Of a DNA stretch of 54,783 bases, positions 12,901-27,900 are shown piece by piece (the first letter of the stretch is position 1; each line of letters starts with the position of its first letter). Source of the DNA: Lachnospiraceae bacterium UBA1778 (GTDB lineage: Bacteria > Bacillota > Clostridia > Lachnospirales > Lachnospiraceae). The stretch lies in assembly GCA_002315255.1 (NCBI GenBank), contig DCGM01000106.1, positions 9,064 through 63,846 on the forward strand, read 5' to 3'. Position numbers and translations under genes: made by a program. The notes under the pieces are model-generated. The model was not told where the DNA came from and ran no database searches. It saw only the letters and a program-made list of their open reading frames with translations.

Positions 12901-15900
12901 TCAGACTGGACGCCTGCGCCGGATTCCGCGTAGAAGTAGACGTCATCATCCAGCGTATATCCATCCGCCGGAAGGAGGACGCCGTCCGAGAACGACTGTG
13001 CAGACTGTCCGTAGACATAGTAGTAGTAAGTAACGCCGGAAGCGTTCGTGTTCAGCGCTTCTTCGGTATAGGTGACGCGCTCATTGTACCAGCCGGAATC
13101 CTCAAACGTATCGAGGTCCGGAGTTACCGTAAACTGCGGGATGCGCGTATCAATGTTAATGTCAAATTCATCGGTTTCCGCACCTGCGAGGTACGAGGTT
13201 ACCGCGCCGCTCGCATTGAATGCGATAGCTGCGTTCGTGACCGCACGGAACTTAACGGTCGTGGTAAGGTCTGCTTCTCTGGGAGCCGTAACCGTGAGCT
13301 TCGCGCCTGTAACATTGGTGACCGGTGCGCCGTAGCCTGTGATCGTGGTCTGGCTCGTCGTCGTCAGATTGAAGTAGAAGCCGTTCACGGTTGCGCTCGT
13401 GACCCACTCGCTGCTTCCGTCGAGCTGGAACTCATAATGATGGATTCCGCTCATGCTTTCGCTTCCGGAAAGCGCATAGACCAGGTTATACGAGGTCCAG
13501 CTGCCGTCATAGCTTCCGACGATGGTGCTGCCGAGAATCTTATCTGAGCTGACTTCCGGTGCAGACGGGACTACAGTATCGACGAGGAACATGTCTTCTT
13601 TATCGCCGATTCGCTCATAGGCATCATTTCCCGCATAATCAAGCAGCTTAATCTCCATAAACGCCGCGAGCTGAATATCCGTGCTGTCCGTGAAATCAGA
13701 CATCATGAAGGAATCCGACTGCGACATATTACGCCGTGACGCGAACGCATGATCCAGATGATAATCCGACTGATCAATCCAAAGTACCGCCTCTGCATCC
13801 TTCAGGCCAGCGATGCCTTCGTCGTGATAGGTATAGGTCACTTTAATGTCACGGCCGAACAGAAGTCCGCCCGTAAGTGCGTTTAAGATGCCGGAAACAA
13901 CGCCGTCATTCACGATTTCGAACTTGACGCTGTCAATGACCGGTGCCATCTTATCGATGAGCACGTGCCAGGTATTCGAAATCTCGGAGACAACGCCGGA
14001 ATTCGAGACGGATGCAAACCGATAGTAGGTTTCATTGTAATAGTCAGCGGTCTGTTCAATGACGAATCCTGTCATATCTCCGATAATGCCGGTATAAGAA
14101 TACGGAGAAGACCAATTGCTCCAGTTCGTTCCATCCGAAGAGGTCGAGTAGAGCAACGAACGTGCGCCGCCAAACGGGCGGTTTCCGTCAGTATCGCTGA
14201 CGCTGACATAGAAGCGGACGTCTTCATTGATGAAGGTATCGGTGATATAATCGCCAGTTTCGGTCTCTTTGCTAAACTTCTTAACGACAAGCGTCGGAGC
14301 TGCTGCTACGCTGTTCGACAGTTTGATCGTCTGCTGATAGTAGAGTTTTTCCGTCGGGAGATACCCACGCGCGCCCGTATTCGTGTCGAGGCCGGCGTCA
14401 GAGGTCGCCTTAAAGGAATAGACGAGATCGGTATCGCTCGTAAAGTTAATATAGACATTACCATCGGCTTCCGGCGCAAGCTCCGTCCAGGTGACAGACG
14501 CGCTCGTCGGGTCACCCGTCGTATAGAAGTAATGGTTCGTCGAAACAGAGTCCGCCAGCGATAAGGTGATGCGGATATCCTGATCGGTCCAATCGCCAAA
14601 GTAGTCTTCAGTATCCTCTCCGAGCGTCTCTGCGGTAACCGTCAGATCCGGCTCCGAAAGGTCGATCTTCACCGTATGGGTTTCCGTCGTCGTATTATTC
14701 GCGCGGTCAGTTACAGTAAAGCTGATCTCATAGATGCCGCTTTCATAGAAATAGATGTTCTCTTCTGTTTCGCCTTTTCCGCTGCCGGTATTCGAATATT
14801 CGCCAAAATCATATACTCCTTGACCAGCTTGAGTAACCGAATAGGACCAGTTGTCAATGCCGGCATTCTCTTCGGTAATCGAAACATGGACGCACAGCCG
14901 GTTGTTTAAGTACTCGTAATCCGGCATGCGCATTCCGTTATCAAATATATTATTCCATCCTAACGAGTTCGGCTGGTTGTTGCTGTCCCGCGAGAACGTG
15001 ATGACCGGAGCAACATCATCGACGTGGAAATCCGCCAGTGACATAATGGCCTCGTTTCGGGTTCCCATAGCGGCATCTGATCCGTTAATCTGGAAATGAC
15101 CGGCATTATCGTAAGCAAAGAGATGGATCGATCCTTCAAAATTCGGGTCGATCTGGAATTTAGCGACATATGCCGTAGTGCTTCCGGAAACCGGAGTCAC
15201 GGTGATGTCTGCCGGATCTAAGAACTTCGGTGCGCCGTCCTTTTCGAGCAGCGCTACGCTGAAGTCATAGAAAGCTGCGCCGATATGGCCGATAGACTCT
15301 AGCTCCATACTAAACGGGACGCTGACCACAACAGCATCATTAAAGAAGAGGCCGAATGAAATCGAGTTTAAGAACCGGTCAAACTCGGACCGGTTGACAT
15401 GCTCATACGTGATGATGCCAAAGGCCGGAGCAGTCTCATCATAACGGAACATCACATTCTGCTCCGTCGGGTTGAAGGAATCGCCGAAGTCATCCGCCAA
15501 TGCGTCCGAAGAAGATGTGACCGACTTTACGGTATATTCTGCGCCGTCCGTATTTCCGCCCGGAACCGCGTAATCGAAGGTAGCATGATAGACGCCGCCG
15601 ACGGTAGCCGGAGCGACCACATTACATACGGAAGCAATAAAGGTACTCTCCAGCACACCGTCACGATAGATCTCGAAACGGTTGAACGGAGCGATAGAAT
15701 AAGAGTCGAGCTTCAGGATGACACGGTTATAGTCATCGTAGTTCACATAGTTGTCCGACTGATTCGGATATGGCTTCCAGGAAGATTCCTGCCCTGAGTT
15801 TCCGAAGTAAGCAGCTACGGAAGTTGTCGGAACGCCGGAGTCCTGCATGACGACGAGGGAATCCGTGATCACATTGCCGGCCGCATCTTCTGCCCGGAAC

Positions 15901-18900
15901 ATATATGTATGGACGCCTGCTGAAAGCGGAATTTCCGCGGAGCGGGTCGTGCCGTCAGAGGTCAATGTAAGCGGGCTGTAGGTCTGGTTTACGGCGTTTT
16001 CGTCGACCATGTACCAGCCTAAGGAAACAGGCGCAAAATTGTCCTGCGTAAACTTAACCGTCATACGGTCTTCCGTATACCAGCGGTCTTCATGCGGCTC
16101 GCCTGAGATCTCATAAGAGAGCGCGGTCGGGTCCTTCCTGTCGATGTGGATATGGTATGCGGAGGAAGCGGTTCCGGTCATTCCCGAATAAGAAACCGCA
16201 CGGAAAATAATATCTTCTACGAGGTTCGAGCCGGAGACACAGCTTGTCGAGAAGAGCACATATGTCTCTTCCTCATCCGCCCACTCGAGATCATTCCAAC
16301 GCGCGCCGCTGTCGGTGCTGTACTGGAACATCTTTACGCCGGAAAGGACTTCGCTTCCGGAAATCTTAAAGGTGACATTCCACTTCACCCAGTTCGAGGT
16401 CGTATTCGGATAAGCCACGACAGAATCAGCCGTCTGATCATAATACGTCACTTCGAGCGTCGGAGCCGCCGGCGGCACGTTATCGACCGTGAAGTCGACT
16501 AAGGTTACGACCGCACTCCGGTTATAGCGACCGTAATTTCCGCTCGCCACATCCGTATTTAAGGAGCTGTCCTCGGCGTACATGGAAACGTCGCCGCGGA
16601 AGTAATAATAGTCATTTCCGTTGATTCGACGGGTTGTCGCCGGAACCATGAAGCTTGCATAGTAGAGGCCGGTCGTCGCATCCTTCGTGATTGCTGCCGA
16701 ACGGTAAACGTTATCTGCGAGACCACGCTTATAATAGAGCGTCGTCAGCGGAGATGCTGCGATGATATTTTCATCGCCGTCTTCCGTCGTACGGGTGGAC
16801 GGGTCATTGATTTCCACAGTAACCTCGACCTGGTCATTAAAGAACAGGCCGCCGGTAAGCGTGTTCAGAAGTCGGGAAATCGAGTCATTATTTACGCGCT
16901 GATACGAGATCGTATCGGTCGTGAAGGCCGGAGCCGTCGTATCGAAGTTGACGATCGCCGGCGTCGGAATGACATAGGTACGGTCTAAAAGATCGCGGAC
17001 GCGGAAGTAAACCTTCACCTGCGTATCCGGATAATCTTCTGCCCGAAGCACGATGCTGTGCTCGGTCAATGCATCCGCCGAGAACTGATCGGAGAAGCTG
17101 ATCCAGCCTCCTTCCGAAAGCGTCTCGTCCCATGTCAGAATCTGGTACTCGAGCCATTCCGGCGTACCTAAAGAGCCGACCCCGTTCAGAATCGTACCGT
17201 AGGTCTTCACAAAGTCTGCGGTGATCGTCTGATCCGTGCTGTAGTAGTGGTCAGCGGTATAGTTTGAAATATTATGAATCTTCAGTTTCGAATCGGTCGC
17301 GTTCGGCGCGATCTTATCGATATACTTGATTTCAACGTTCGGTGACTGGTCGTCATGGCCGTTCGACATGTCGCCGATATTGCCGGCGTAGTCGCGGAGA
17401 CGGAACTGGAGGATCCGGTTCGCATTGAAGGTCAGCGTGAGGCCGTTTTCGTCCATATCGTAGGTCCACTCCGTCCAGGTGGTGCCGCCGTCTAACGAGT
17501 ACGCTTCGATGCCGGAGTTCTTACCCGAGAAATCATTTTCTATTTCTATGAAGTCATATGCATACCAGGTTAAAGTCACATCCGAAGAGTTCCATTCACT
17601 GTCCCAGTATTCTGGAATACCGGTAACCGCGATAACAGTCGGTGCGACGTTATCGAGGAAAATCGTACGGGAGTAGGTGCTTCCAATGTCAGGGTCAAGC
17701 ACATTTCCTGCTTGATCGATCACGCGATAGAAGATGGTAAATATGCTATTCTGGCAATTCGTCTGAATATCGTCGAGGAGCCCCGCTGCCGAATAGACTA
17801 CCCAAGCATCATCGGATACACCAGTGCCGTTATAAAACTGGTATTCAATCCGATCCAGTCCTGAAATACCCGCATCCGTCGAGATCGATGCGCTCTCGAT
17901 GCTCTGAAGACAGATACTGCCAGTATCGTAGCGATCCGTGACATCTGTACCGTTAATATAGATCAGCGACTCATCAAGAGACGGAACCGACATATCGACG
18001 CGGAACGTCACATACGCATCGGTCTCATTGCCGCTACGGTCAGTAGCGACGAGGTGGAGGACATAGAGGCCATCAGCCGAAACGGTCATCGTATACTCTT
18101 CCATCGGATCCGGTCCAAGGTCCTGGAGCTCCGTATACGCTTCTGTCGAGTAGATCGTTCCCGTCGTTTCAACCTTGTTAGTATTCGCGACTCCGTCCGG
18201 ATAACGCGTCAGTGTATAGGTAAGGGAAAGCAGCGTATTCAGATCGCCTTCATAATCGCGGGATTGCATAACAATTTCAGCAGGCCTGTTAAACCAGAGG
18301 CCGTCGCCGGATTCCAGGCTCAGCGGCTCGAGTTCGCCATAGCTGTTATTTTCATCGATAATCAGATCCCAGCCGCCGTCGATGTTATAGGTTGCCCCCG
18401 GTGCTGAAAGGACCAGACTGAGGTCCGGTGCGGAATTATCGGTAACGAGACCGACTGTCGTCCAGTAAGAATACGTATTATCGGCGATATCCGTCGCCTT
18501 CACATAGATGACGCCGCGGAAATCGTCTTCCAGCGTATAGGTAGTCTCTGTGCCGACTAAGGAGTACCAGGTATAATCGCCGGTCGCTTCATTGACCGTC
18601 GAAGAAGTATCCGGGAAGGCGGTCCCAGAATACTGTCTCGCTAAATAGATTTCCAGGCTCTTACGGCCGGAAATATCGAAGTCCACATCAAACGTGAAGG
18701 TCTGATGGTTATAGAAAAGACCGAAGGTCAGCGCTTCCATCAGGTTGCCGATGATGCTCTGGCTCTCGTCTCTGATATCGACGAGTTCCGGATCTGTCGC
18801 GTCAACCTTATAGGTATACGTTTTCTTCGTGTTATGGTTTCCGTTCGTGCGGCCGTCATAGAGATAGGTCGCGTCGAACGTCTGGAGTTCGATCGTATAA

Positions 18901-21900
18901 TAGCCGTCATCCAGCATCTCGAAAAAGACGCGTTCCTGGGTCGAACTGAAGTCAAACTCTGCGTTCCAGGTGCCTTCGCCGGTCGTTTCTTCGGTTTCAT
19001 AATACGCTTGACCATCAGCATCCCACTTCTTAAGGTAGACCGTTGTCGGATAAAGCACGCCGTCTTTATAGATCTTATATTCGGTGACGCGCGGAGCTTC
19101 CAATGCAGTCGCTTCTGCCGGGAAGTATGCGTTAAAAGCCAGCTGCGTGTTATACCAGCCCGCCGTATTCGGGAATGTCTCAGGAATGTAATCATTGGAT
19201 TCTTTAAACATGAGGAATTCCGAATATTCAGCAACGCTGTGGTGCCAGTCTAAAAACTCTCCCGGTGCCGTCTTCTGGATCAGAACCTCATAAGAGGTCG
19301 GGCCGTAATCCGGTTCTTCGACATAGATACCCTCGTAAACGACATAGGTTGCCAGCGTGTCATACGGATCCGTGACCGTCTCGACATCCTCTACGAGCGA
19401 GGTGTCGCCGATCAATGCCATGAAGCTGTAGTTCGCGTGCGTATTCTGGTCGAGCGTGAGCGTGAACCGTCCGCGTTCGTCCGCATGGATTAAGTGCCAA
19501 TCGCCGCCGTTTACATTGTAATAGAACTTCGCGCCGATATTCGCGTTCTGCGTACGGACGGTCTGTCCGTTCGGGTTGAAGATCAGGCCGTAGTAGTTCG
19601 CGGTGAAGGTAAGCGTCTTATTCGTCCATTTTCCGGTAAGTGCACCGTCATCATTTGTGATCTCTTCGTCCCAGATATCGTCGACGTTCTTCGTGATGAC
19701 GAGCTCCGGAGTCGTGTTATCGATCTGGATGAGCTGGGAGGTCATGTCATTGTAGACGTTTCCTGCCGTATCCGTGACGACGATCTTTACATAGTAACGG
19801 CCGTTGACACGCGTCGGATAGGAACCGTAGAACGGCTCGTTATAGAGCGAGAGGCTGTTCATCGCCGCCTGAAGCTCGCCGCTGTCCTGCGTCCAGGTTT
19901 CAATGAGTTCTTCCTCGCCGGTCTCGTAGTCGATATTGTAGAACTTGATATTATCGATACCGGAGGGGTTCGCATAGGTATAGAACTGAACGACTGCGCT
20001 TCTGTACCACTGGTCAGAGCTCAGCGTCCGATAGTTCGCATCTTCCGTATAATCCGGATCATTGTAGGTATGGTTACGGTCCGGTTCGTAAGCGGTCGTA
20101 CGCTTCGAGCCGATCACATGGTCGATACGGGAGTCGAGCAATGCGTCGTAAATATCGACGATAAAGCCGTTCGACGAAATGATCAGCGAGTTGTCCGCGT
20201 TATCCGTAAGACGCGCGAAATAGACACCGATGAAGTCTTTATCTTCATAAAGCTCACCCGTGCTCTCGTTATCCGGAGTCACCCAGCTGATCTGGTCGCT
20301 GACGATAGCTGCCCACTGCTGCGACGTCATCGCATTGATCTGAGCCGCGGTCATCGCTTCGATTGCAGCCTTTGCTTCTGCCGTCCGCACCGGAACGCGC
20401 AGGTATTCCAGCTTCTTGTAACCGGAAATGTCATAATTGCCGGTGACACGGAGCGTCTTTGTATTATTAAAGAGAAGGCCGAACGTGATCGTGTTCAGGA
20501 GCGCACGGAGCTGGTTCTCTTCTTCGATATAGAAGACCGGATCCGTCGGAGCCGTCGTATCCAGCTTGATCGTCGTCGAAGCCGTTACAGAACGTGAGAA
20601 GGTCTCATCCTGGACTGTGATCTCGAGCGTATAGATTCCGTCTTCGGTAAGATGGAATACCGTCGGTGACGGCACGTTCGCCGGATCGCTGATGACGATG
20701 GTGCCGGACTGGCCCGAAACAGCCACGCCATCCTTATAAAGCTGATAGTCCGTATAAACAGGCGCCTGAAGACGGCCGCTTCTAAGGATATGATACGGCG
20801 CGTAAAGGCTGACGTTCACCGGATCATTGAACCAGCCGGCGCTGTTCTTCTGCTGGTCATACGTGATCTTATAGGTCGAGTTTCCGCTGGCGTTCGTGAA
20901 GCCGTAAGCAGAGCTCGGGAAAGATTTCTGAATCTTAATCGTGTACGCGTCCGAGATCTGGTAGACACCGGAGGTAGTCGTGACGCGGAACTTGACATTT
21001 TCGTTAAAGTCTTCCGAGCAGGTGATCGAATTCACCGCCGTGCCGCTGGCATTGCGGATATCGGTCCAGGTATTTCCGTCATCGATCGAGTACGCATAAA
21101 CGAGCGGTGAAACCTGGTTCGGCGTGCTGAAGGAAGCCGTAACGTCCTTCTCCGTCCAGTAAGTCGTATCCGAGCTCGGATAAGCGCCATCAGAGGTCGT
21201 GATGTCGATCAGAAGGTCCGGGGTATGCGAGTCTACCTGCAGATGGCGGGACGCAGTCGTTACATTGCCGGCGCGGTCCGTAACGGTAACTTCGACATCG
21301 AAGATACCCTGCGTTTCCGTATTGATACCGTACTGCCAGAGGTAATAGCCGACGCCGTCGCTGTTCTGGAACGTGTCGTCAATGAGCTCGAGCTCACGGA
21401 GCGTCGTCTGCGTGCTGCGGCCGTAGTCACGGATTTCGCGGTAGATAACCGAGACAACGCCGGAATCCGGGATGTCATCCGTCGTATCTTCGCCTGCAAT
21501 GATCGTGATCAGCGGGTCAACATAGTACCAGTTGTTTAACATTCCGCCGCTGGCTGCCAGAGGCTGAAGCGTCGGGTCTTCATTTTCGAAAATCGTACCG
21601 TCGGTCTGGGTGACCGTGACATTGCCCGCATTATCGCGGACGCGGATGAACACGATACCGCCGAAATTGACCGGAATCTGGAACGTGCCGTCGGTAACCG
21701 TCGTCCAGATGCTGTTATTGAAGCCGTCGGGCTTTTCGAGGTTCGCCGGAATCTGGCCGTCCGAGATATTGTAAAGATAATAAGAGAAGCTTTCAAATCC
21801 GGAGAGCGAGCAGTCTGCGGTCAGATGGACCGTGCGATACCGCTCTTCATTCTGATAGAACCACTTGAATACGAGTGCGGACATGATCCGGTCAATGAGA

Positions 21901-24900
21901 CTGGATTCATTGTTCTCAATCGTGACAAACGCTTCATCCGGGTTCGTGAAATCCGAATGCGCCGTAAAGGTGACAGAATCCTTCTTGTTTCCGGCTTCAT
22001 CTTCGAGCCATACCGTCAGCGTGACGATATCGTCCACGAGAAGCTCGTAAAGGTCCGCAATGTTTCCGGCCGTCAGAGGGACAGAACCCGTCGTCGAATC
22101 ATCGTCTGCAGCTACGGTTCCGGTCGTCAGATTCTCATAGCGGTACCAGACAGAGATCGGAGCGGTTTCCGCATGATAGAACGGGTTGCCGATCTGATCT
22201 GCAACCTTTAAGCTGAATGTCGGATAATCGTCGACATAGCGGTACCACTGCTGATAAAAGCCGCCCACGCCGTCAATGATCGTACCGGTCGGGTTCACGC
22301 TCGCGACGATATCCGCAATCGTAAGGTCACGAAGGTGATCTGTCGTCTGCTGCATGGAAAGAAGGTACGTGTCGCTGTCGGAATAGAGGCCTGCATCCGA
22401 CATTAACGTGAAGTATACCGGCGTATTATGCGCCGTATCGCCTGTCAGCGTGAGGGTGTTCGTCGTGTCGTCCCAGCTCGGATAAAGGAGACCGTTTCCG
22501 GTGCTGATTTCGGACGGAAGGGTGAACTGAGTGCCCTTCAGCGTATAACGGACGCCGTTAATCGTGACAAACCAGGTGACCGGCGATTTATTCGTCGTCA
22601 GTTCTTCTACGACGAAGGAAGCGCTCTCGGTCGTCCAGGTGCCGTCTAACACGCCCGTGGTGCCGGTGGTACGGATCTGCGGAGTCTTTGAGTCTTTTAA
22701 AGCGAGCGAGTTCACGATATGAACGGCGCTCATGTTGCCCGTATTTGAAACGGCGCGGAAGTAGAACTGATAGATGCCGTCCAGCTCATACGGGAGATTT
22801 CCGTCGAGATTTAAGATGTTCCAGACGAGATTATTGTCGGAATCATAGGTCATCGGAAGCCAAGCCCAGTTCATTCCCTCTTCGTCCAGGGTGAAAAGGC
22901 CTTCCTCGTACGGAAGAACATTGCCGTCCGCATCGAGTTCCTGCCATGCGAACTCGAAATGGTCGAGCAGCATGCCAGGCGTCGTGCCGCCGGTCAATGT
23001 AAAGATGATATCGCTGCTGCCCCACTCGGAAATCCGGCGGGAATCATTATCACGTGCGTAGGAAACTACGACATCGCCCGGCGTCTTATTGTTCGTGACG
23101 AAGGATGCGAAGCGCGTGCTCACGTGGCCGAGATAGTCGGTCGAGCGGAAGTAGAGCGCATTGTTCTCGTTCGAGAAGGAGAATGCGGTGTAGTTATATT
23201 CCTGCCAGGTGATTCCGTCATACGAGTACTCAGTCGTAAACGGATGGTAGAAATCTAAATAGTTCGGATTGTTCGTCACTTCCCATGCCTGGAGATCTGC
23301 ATAGACGTCCTCGCTGAAATGGTAGGTGCGGCCGTCACGCTGGATGACAGGATCATAGCTTTCCGGGAAATCCGTGCCATATGGCGTGGTTGCGAAATTA
23401 ATTTCCGTAAGCGTCGGGGCCTCGCGGTCGATTGCGAGGTAGATCATCGAATAATGCTGGCTGTAGTTGTCATTATCATCGCAGACACGGAATGCGACTG
23501 CATAGAGGCCGTCATTCGGGAAGAGCGTCTCAAGCTCGGATACCGTGAGGGTATGGGTGTTCGTCGCATAATTTCCGGCCCAGGTGTTCGCATTGGTAAG
23601 GTCCGTAAAGTTCGTGAACCGGTTCTTGTTTTCCGGCGTCTTCACGAGCATCTGGCCGTTCTCAACCGTATAAATATCTAAGGTTTCGAGAGCGCCGTCC
23701 GCCAGATTGATGATCGAATACTGAAGTCTTTCCGGTGCTCCCGGCATTTCGGTGTAGGAAAGAACGATCTGCTGGATCACGTCGGTCCAGTCGGTATAAT
23801 GCGTATGCGCATCCGCATCGATCACCGGAACCGAGGTCGGGAACTGCGCCATACGGCCCTCGGTATCGAAGGTCAGCGTGTTTGAATAGTTCTGTCCGTT
23901 ATCTTCAGGACCGCAGTTGCCGGCATAAACGGTGAACGAATAGACGCCGTTTAAGTTAGCGTTGTTCGCTTTCAGGTCATCCGGAAGATGATATTTAAAG
24001 ATAATATGGCCGTTTTCGTCAAGATACCCCGGCTCGTCCGTACCATTGTCGATCGGGAGCAGATCGAAATCCTGATAAACGGTAGACGGGTCGCCATCAC
24101 GGACGAGACGCACGTTCAGGATTAACGGAGACTGCGGGAAATCCGCCTTCGACACATCGACATAGATAATATCGTCTGCCTGCGCATAGGTATTATCCTT
24201 TAAGCTGTAGTGGCCGTTTCCGTCATATTCCATACGGTCGACGCCGGAAAGAACGAGCGAAATCGAATTTAAGGTCGGGCGCTCGTCATCCTTTAAGATG
24301 TGCTTCGTGTGGAGCGTTCTCCGTCCCATGAAGTCTTCAATGACACAGGCGACATAGTAGTTGCCGTTCGGCGTTTCCGTCAGATTATCGCCTTCTGTGA
24401 CCAGGAAGCTGTAGCTGTAAACAAAATCATCATCCATCGTCTCACGGAGCGTGATGCGGTGGAGCTCGCCGGCATACGTGTCGACTACGTCCGGATCCGT
24501 CACGTCATCCGAAGAGAGGAACCAGTAGAGATAACGGACGCCGGAAGCGACTTCTTCAGGGCCGTCATCATGGATGTTCGTAAGCTCTACATAAACATCC
24601 TCGACCGTCCAGAAATCATTGTCATTCCAATCCTGCTCCGTCGTATCCATATCGAAGAGCGGGTCTAAATTATCGATCGTCACGCGGCGGTTCACCTGAT
24701 ACGGGAAGGATTCATTTAAGACATTATCCGTCGCAATGATCTCCGGCATACCCTGATATTCATAGCGGCGTTCCATATCGGTGCGGTTCACGTAGAACGC
24801 GACATGGTAGGTGCCGTTTCCGTTATTTGTGACACTCGTCAGATTCTTCGTGTTCTCTTCCGTCGAAAGGATGATTTCTGCAGCTTCGCCGTCGTCATCC

Positions 24901-27900
24901 GTCGCGTACGTTAAGTTCAGACTAACGTCTTTCAGACCGGAATTCTTTTCCGTAACATCCATCTCAATCGTCAGGGTGTTAAAGAAGAGACCGCCGGTCA
25001 ATGCATTTAATAAATCCGTGATAAAGCTGTTGTTAAATTTCACGTTCGAGATGACCGGCTTGATCTGGTCAACACGAACCGTATAGTATACCAGGCTGCT
25101 TGACAGGCCTGCGTCTGAAACGAGCCACAGGCAGTAGGTATCTTCAAAGAAGGACGGCTGAGACGGGGTGGACGGAGAAACCGTGACGTCAAGCGTCCAG
25201 GTGCCGTCTGCCATCTCGAACTGGCCTTCGTCATTCGTTGCGCCAAAGAACTGCGGCGTTCTCGTCGGATCGCTCAGTTTGTAACCGTAGAGACGCGTAA
25301 CGCCGAGGTTTTCCACCGTATCGGTGTAGGTGACGCGGATATCGTCTGCGGACCACGGAGCGTTCTCCGTGACTTTACCGCGCGAATACGTCGTGCTGCC
25401 GTCATAAACCGAATTATCGACCGTATGATGCGCTTCAATCGAGAGCGACGGCGTACGGTTATCAACCTTCGGCACGTCAATCGTGGTATCGATGGCGCGC
25501 AGATAATCGCCGCTGTCTACATTGCTGTCATGGACCGAAACCGACCATGCTTTCACGGTATGAATCAGCGACCGCGCGCAGTAATTGTCGCGATACGTAT
25601 AGACATAGCAATGGTTCGTTTCGTCATATCTGCCGTTTAAGTTAACGGTCGTGACCTTCTCATCCGTGCCTTCCATATGGCTGATGGTGAGGCCGAGGAG
25701 CGGAGCAGTCGTATCATAAACAGAAACCTTGAATTCCTTATAAGTCGTGTAAATCGTATTGACATCATCATATAACGGTTCGATGACAATGCGCGGCGCA
25801 GTCGCGTCACGGCGGATCGTGATCGTCGTGTCGGTCACGCGGTCTGCCCAGTCGCGGACAGCGATATAGACCGTATGGACGCCGTTTCCGAGATGGTTGA
25901 CCGGGATCGCATAGTTGCCGTTTCCGTGAAGCGTCATCGAAACATTGTCGAGAACGTTATCACTGTCGATACGGTAAATGATCGATTTGATGCCGGCGCA
26001 GGTATCTGCCGCATAGAAGCTGATATCCGGAATGCCTGCATCGTAAACGCGCCATTCGCCGTATTCACTGGAATTCTTCAGCGTAAGCGTCGGGTCGGTC
26101 ACATCGAGGACATACCATGCGGACGTGACGGTGTCCGCCGTAATCGTCGGGTACTCATAGTAGCTTAAGAGCGACCAGTTGCCGGCCTTATCGAGTGCGC
26201 GTACGAAATAAGCGCCCTTATCGTCCCGGTTCGGACGCGTAAAGACGGTATCATTATAAATCTGCGTCCAGGACGCCTGACCGCGTGAAACGAGGTCCGC
26301 GATCTTCGCTTCCCACTCGGCGCGGGTCGCATACATTACATTCTCTTTAATGTATATATATTCGAGACGTTCAATGCCGGAGCTGACGCTGTTCGAAACG
26401 ACGTCCTGGCCGTGCATGGTGATGGTGAACGGGTTCTTATAGACCGCTTCGCCTTCAATCTTATCGCCGTACGGCTCAGCAGAGTAAGCGTTCGCATACG
26501 TGACGGTCGCGAGCGGCGCCGTCTTATCGATGTTCAGGTTCATTACCCAGGCTTCATTTCCGCCGATCGTCGTAAGGCCGGTCGAAGATTCCTTCAGGCG
26601 GATCTTAATGCTCTGCTTCCGCTCGCCGGTAATCACGAGAGACGACTGCCAGCCGGAGCCTCCGGTGATATCCTCGATCTCATCGTATCCGTTCGTCGGA
26701 ACGATTTCGATGTCGGAATTGAACCACATGTTCGTGCTGACGACATCATAAGTGCCGATGCGGTTTCCGTCGTCATCCAGACGATAGATGATGTAATCAT
26801 TGACAGTTACACGCTTCTTAATGACGTTAACGGTCGCCGGATAAATCCGGATATTATAGTGCGCGAGCGTCTCTTCGTAGCGGTGATCCGTCGGGTCGGA
26901 CGCATAAGCGTTCGTCAGCTCACCGACTGAAATCGTATAGCTGCCGGCCGGAACAGAGCCCGCCGGATAAGTGCCTTCCTGGAGTTCATACGGAAGGACA
27001 ACCGTCGGAGCGCTCAGGCCAAGTGAAGCCCATGCAAGCGTAATATCGTTCCAGATTGTCGCCTCTGCATTGCCGCTCGGCGCGTAAACCGTGCTGTTCG
27101 CGAAGCCGCGGAGACCGGAAATATAGACATTTGAAAGGTCTTCCGGAAGTGACGTGAAGCCGTACCACAGCTCCTGATCCTTCAGATAAATGGTGAGGTT
27201 CGCCTTTGAAACGGTGACCGGAATCACGACTGAGGTCGCAAAATAAGCGCGGTCCTCCGGCTTCGTGATGATAAGGTTCGCCGTACCGATACCGTTAATC
27301 TTAATGTAAAGTTCATTGTCCTTATCATAAGCCAGTTCGATAACATCCGTGCTGTTTCCTTCGATCTCGAGAATCAGCTTCGTGTTCGACCATGCAACCT
27401 CCGAATCGGCAATGCCGACCGCGGAAGCGAGTCTCTTACGCTTCGTCGCATTGTACGAAGAATAGAAGCTTGCTGAGGTGTCTGCGTTGACGAAGTTCCG
27501 GATATTGATCGTGGTGGACATCATCGAATACGTCAGGTTCGACGGAATCGTAACATTTAAGTCCGGATATTCCGCCTTCTCAATCGTAATCGTGCAGGTC
27601 TTATAATCGGTCTTTACCACCGTCTGCGAGACGGATTCGACTGCCTGGACACGGACCGTAAACTCGAAGGTTCCGCTATACTTCGGATAACCTGCGAGGA
27701 CGCCGTTTTCAGTGATCGTAAGGCCGAGATCGCTCGGAAGATATGCATATTTTCCGGCATCATTTTTCGTAACTAACGAATATTTATACGTATTTCCAGC
27801 GCCCCAGGCCGGTCCGATCTGGCGCGTGAAGTAGGTGTTGACGGTTCCGGTAAACTGCGTCTCTTCGCTTCCCCAGATTAAGGAGCTGGAAGCGTCCGTA

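Noticed and set aside
19494..20597. Plus-strand open frame of 367 codons
   Set aside because: Same composition as other antisense shadows in the giant gene, with no credible start.
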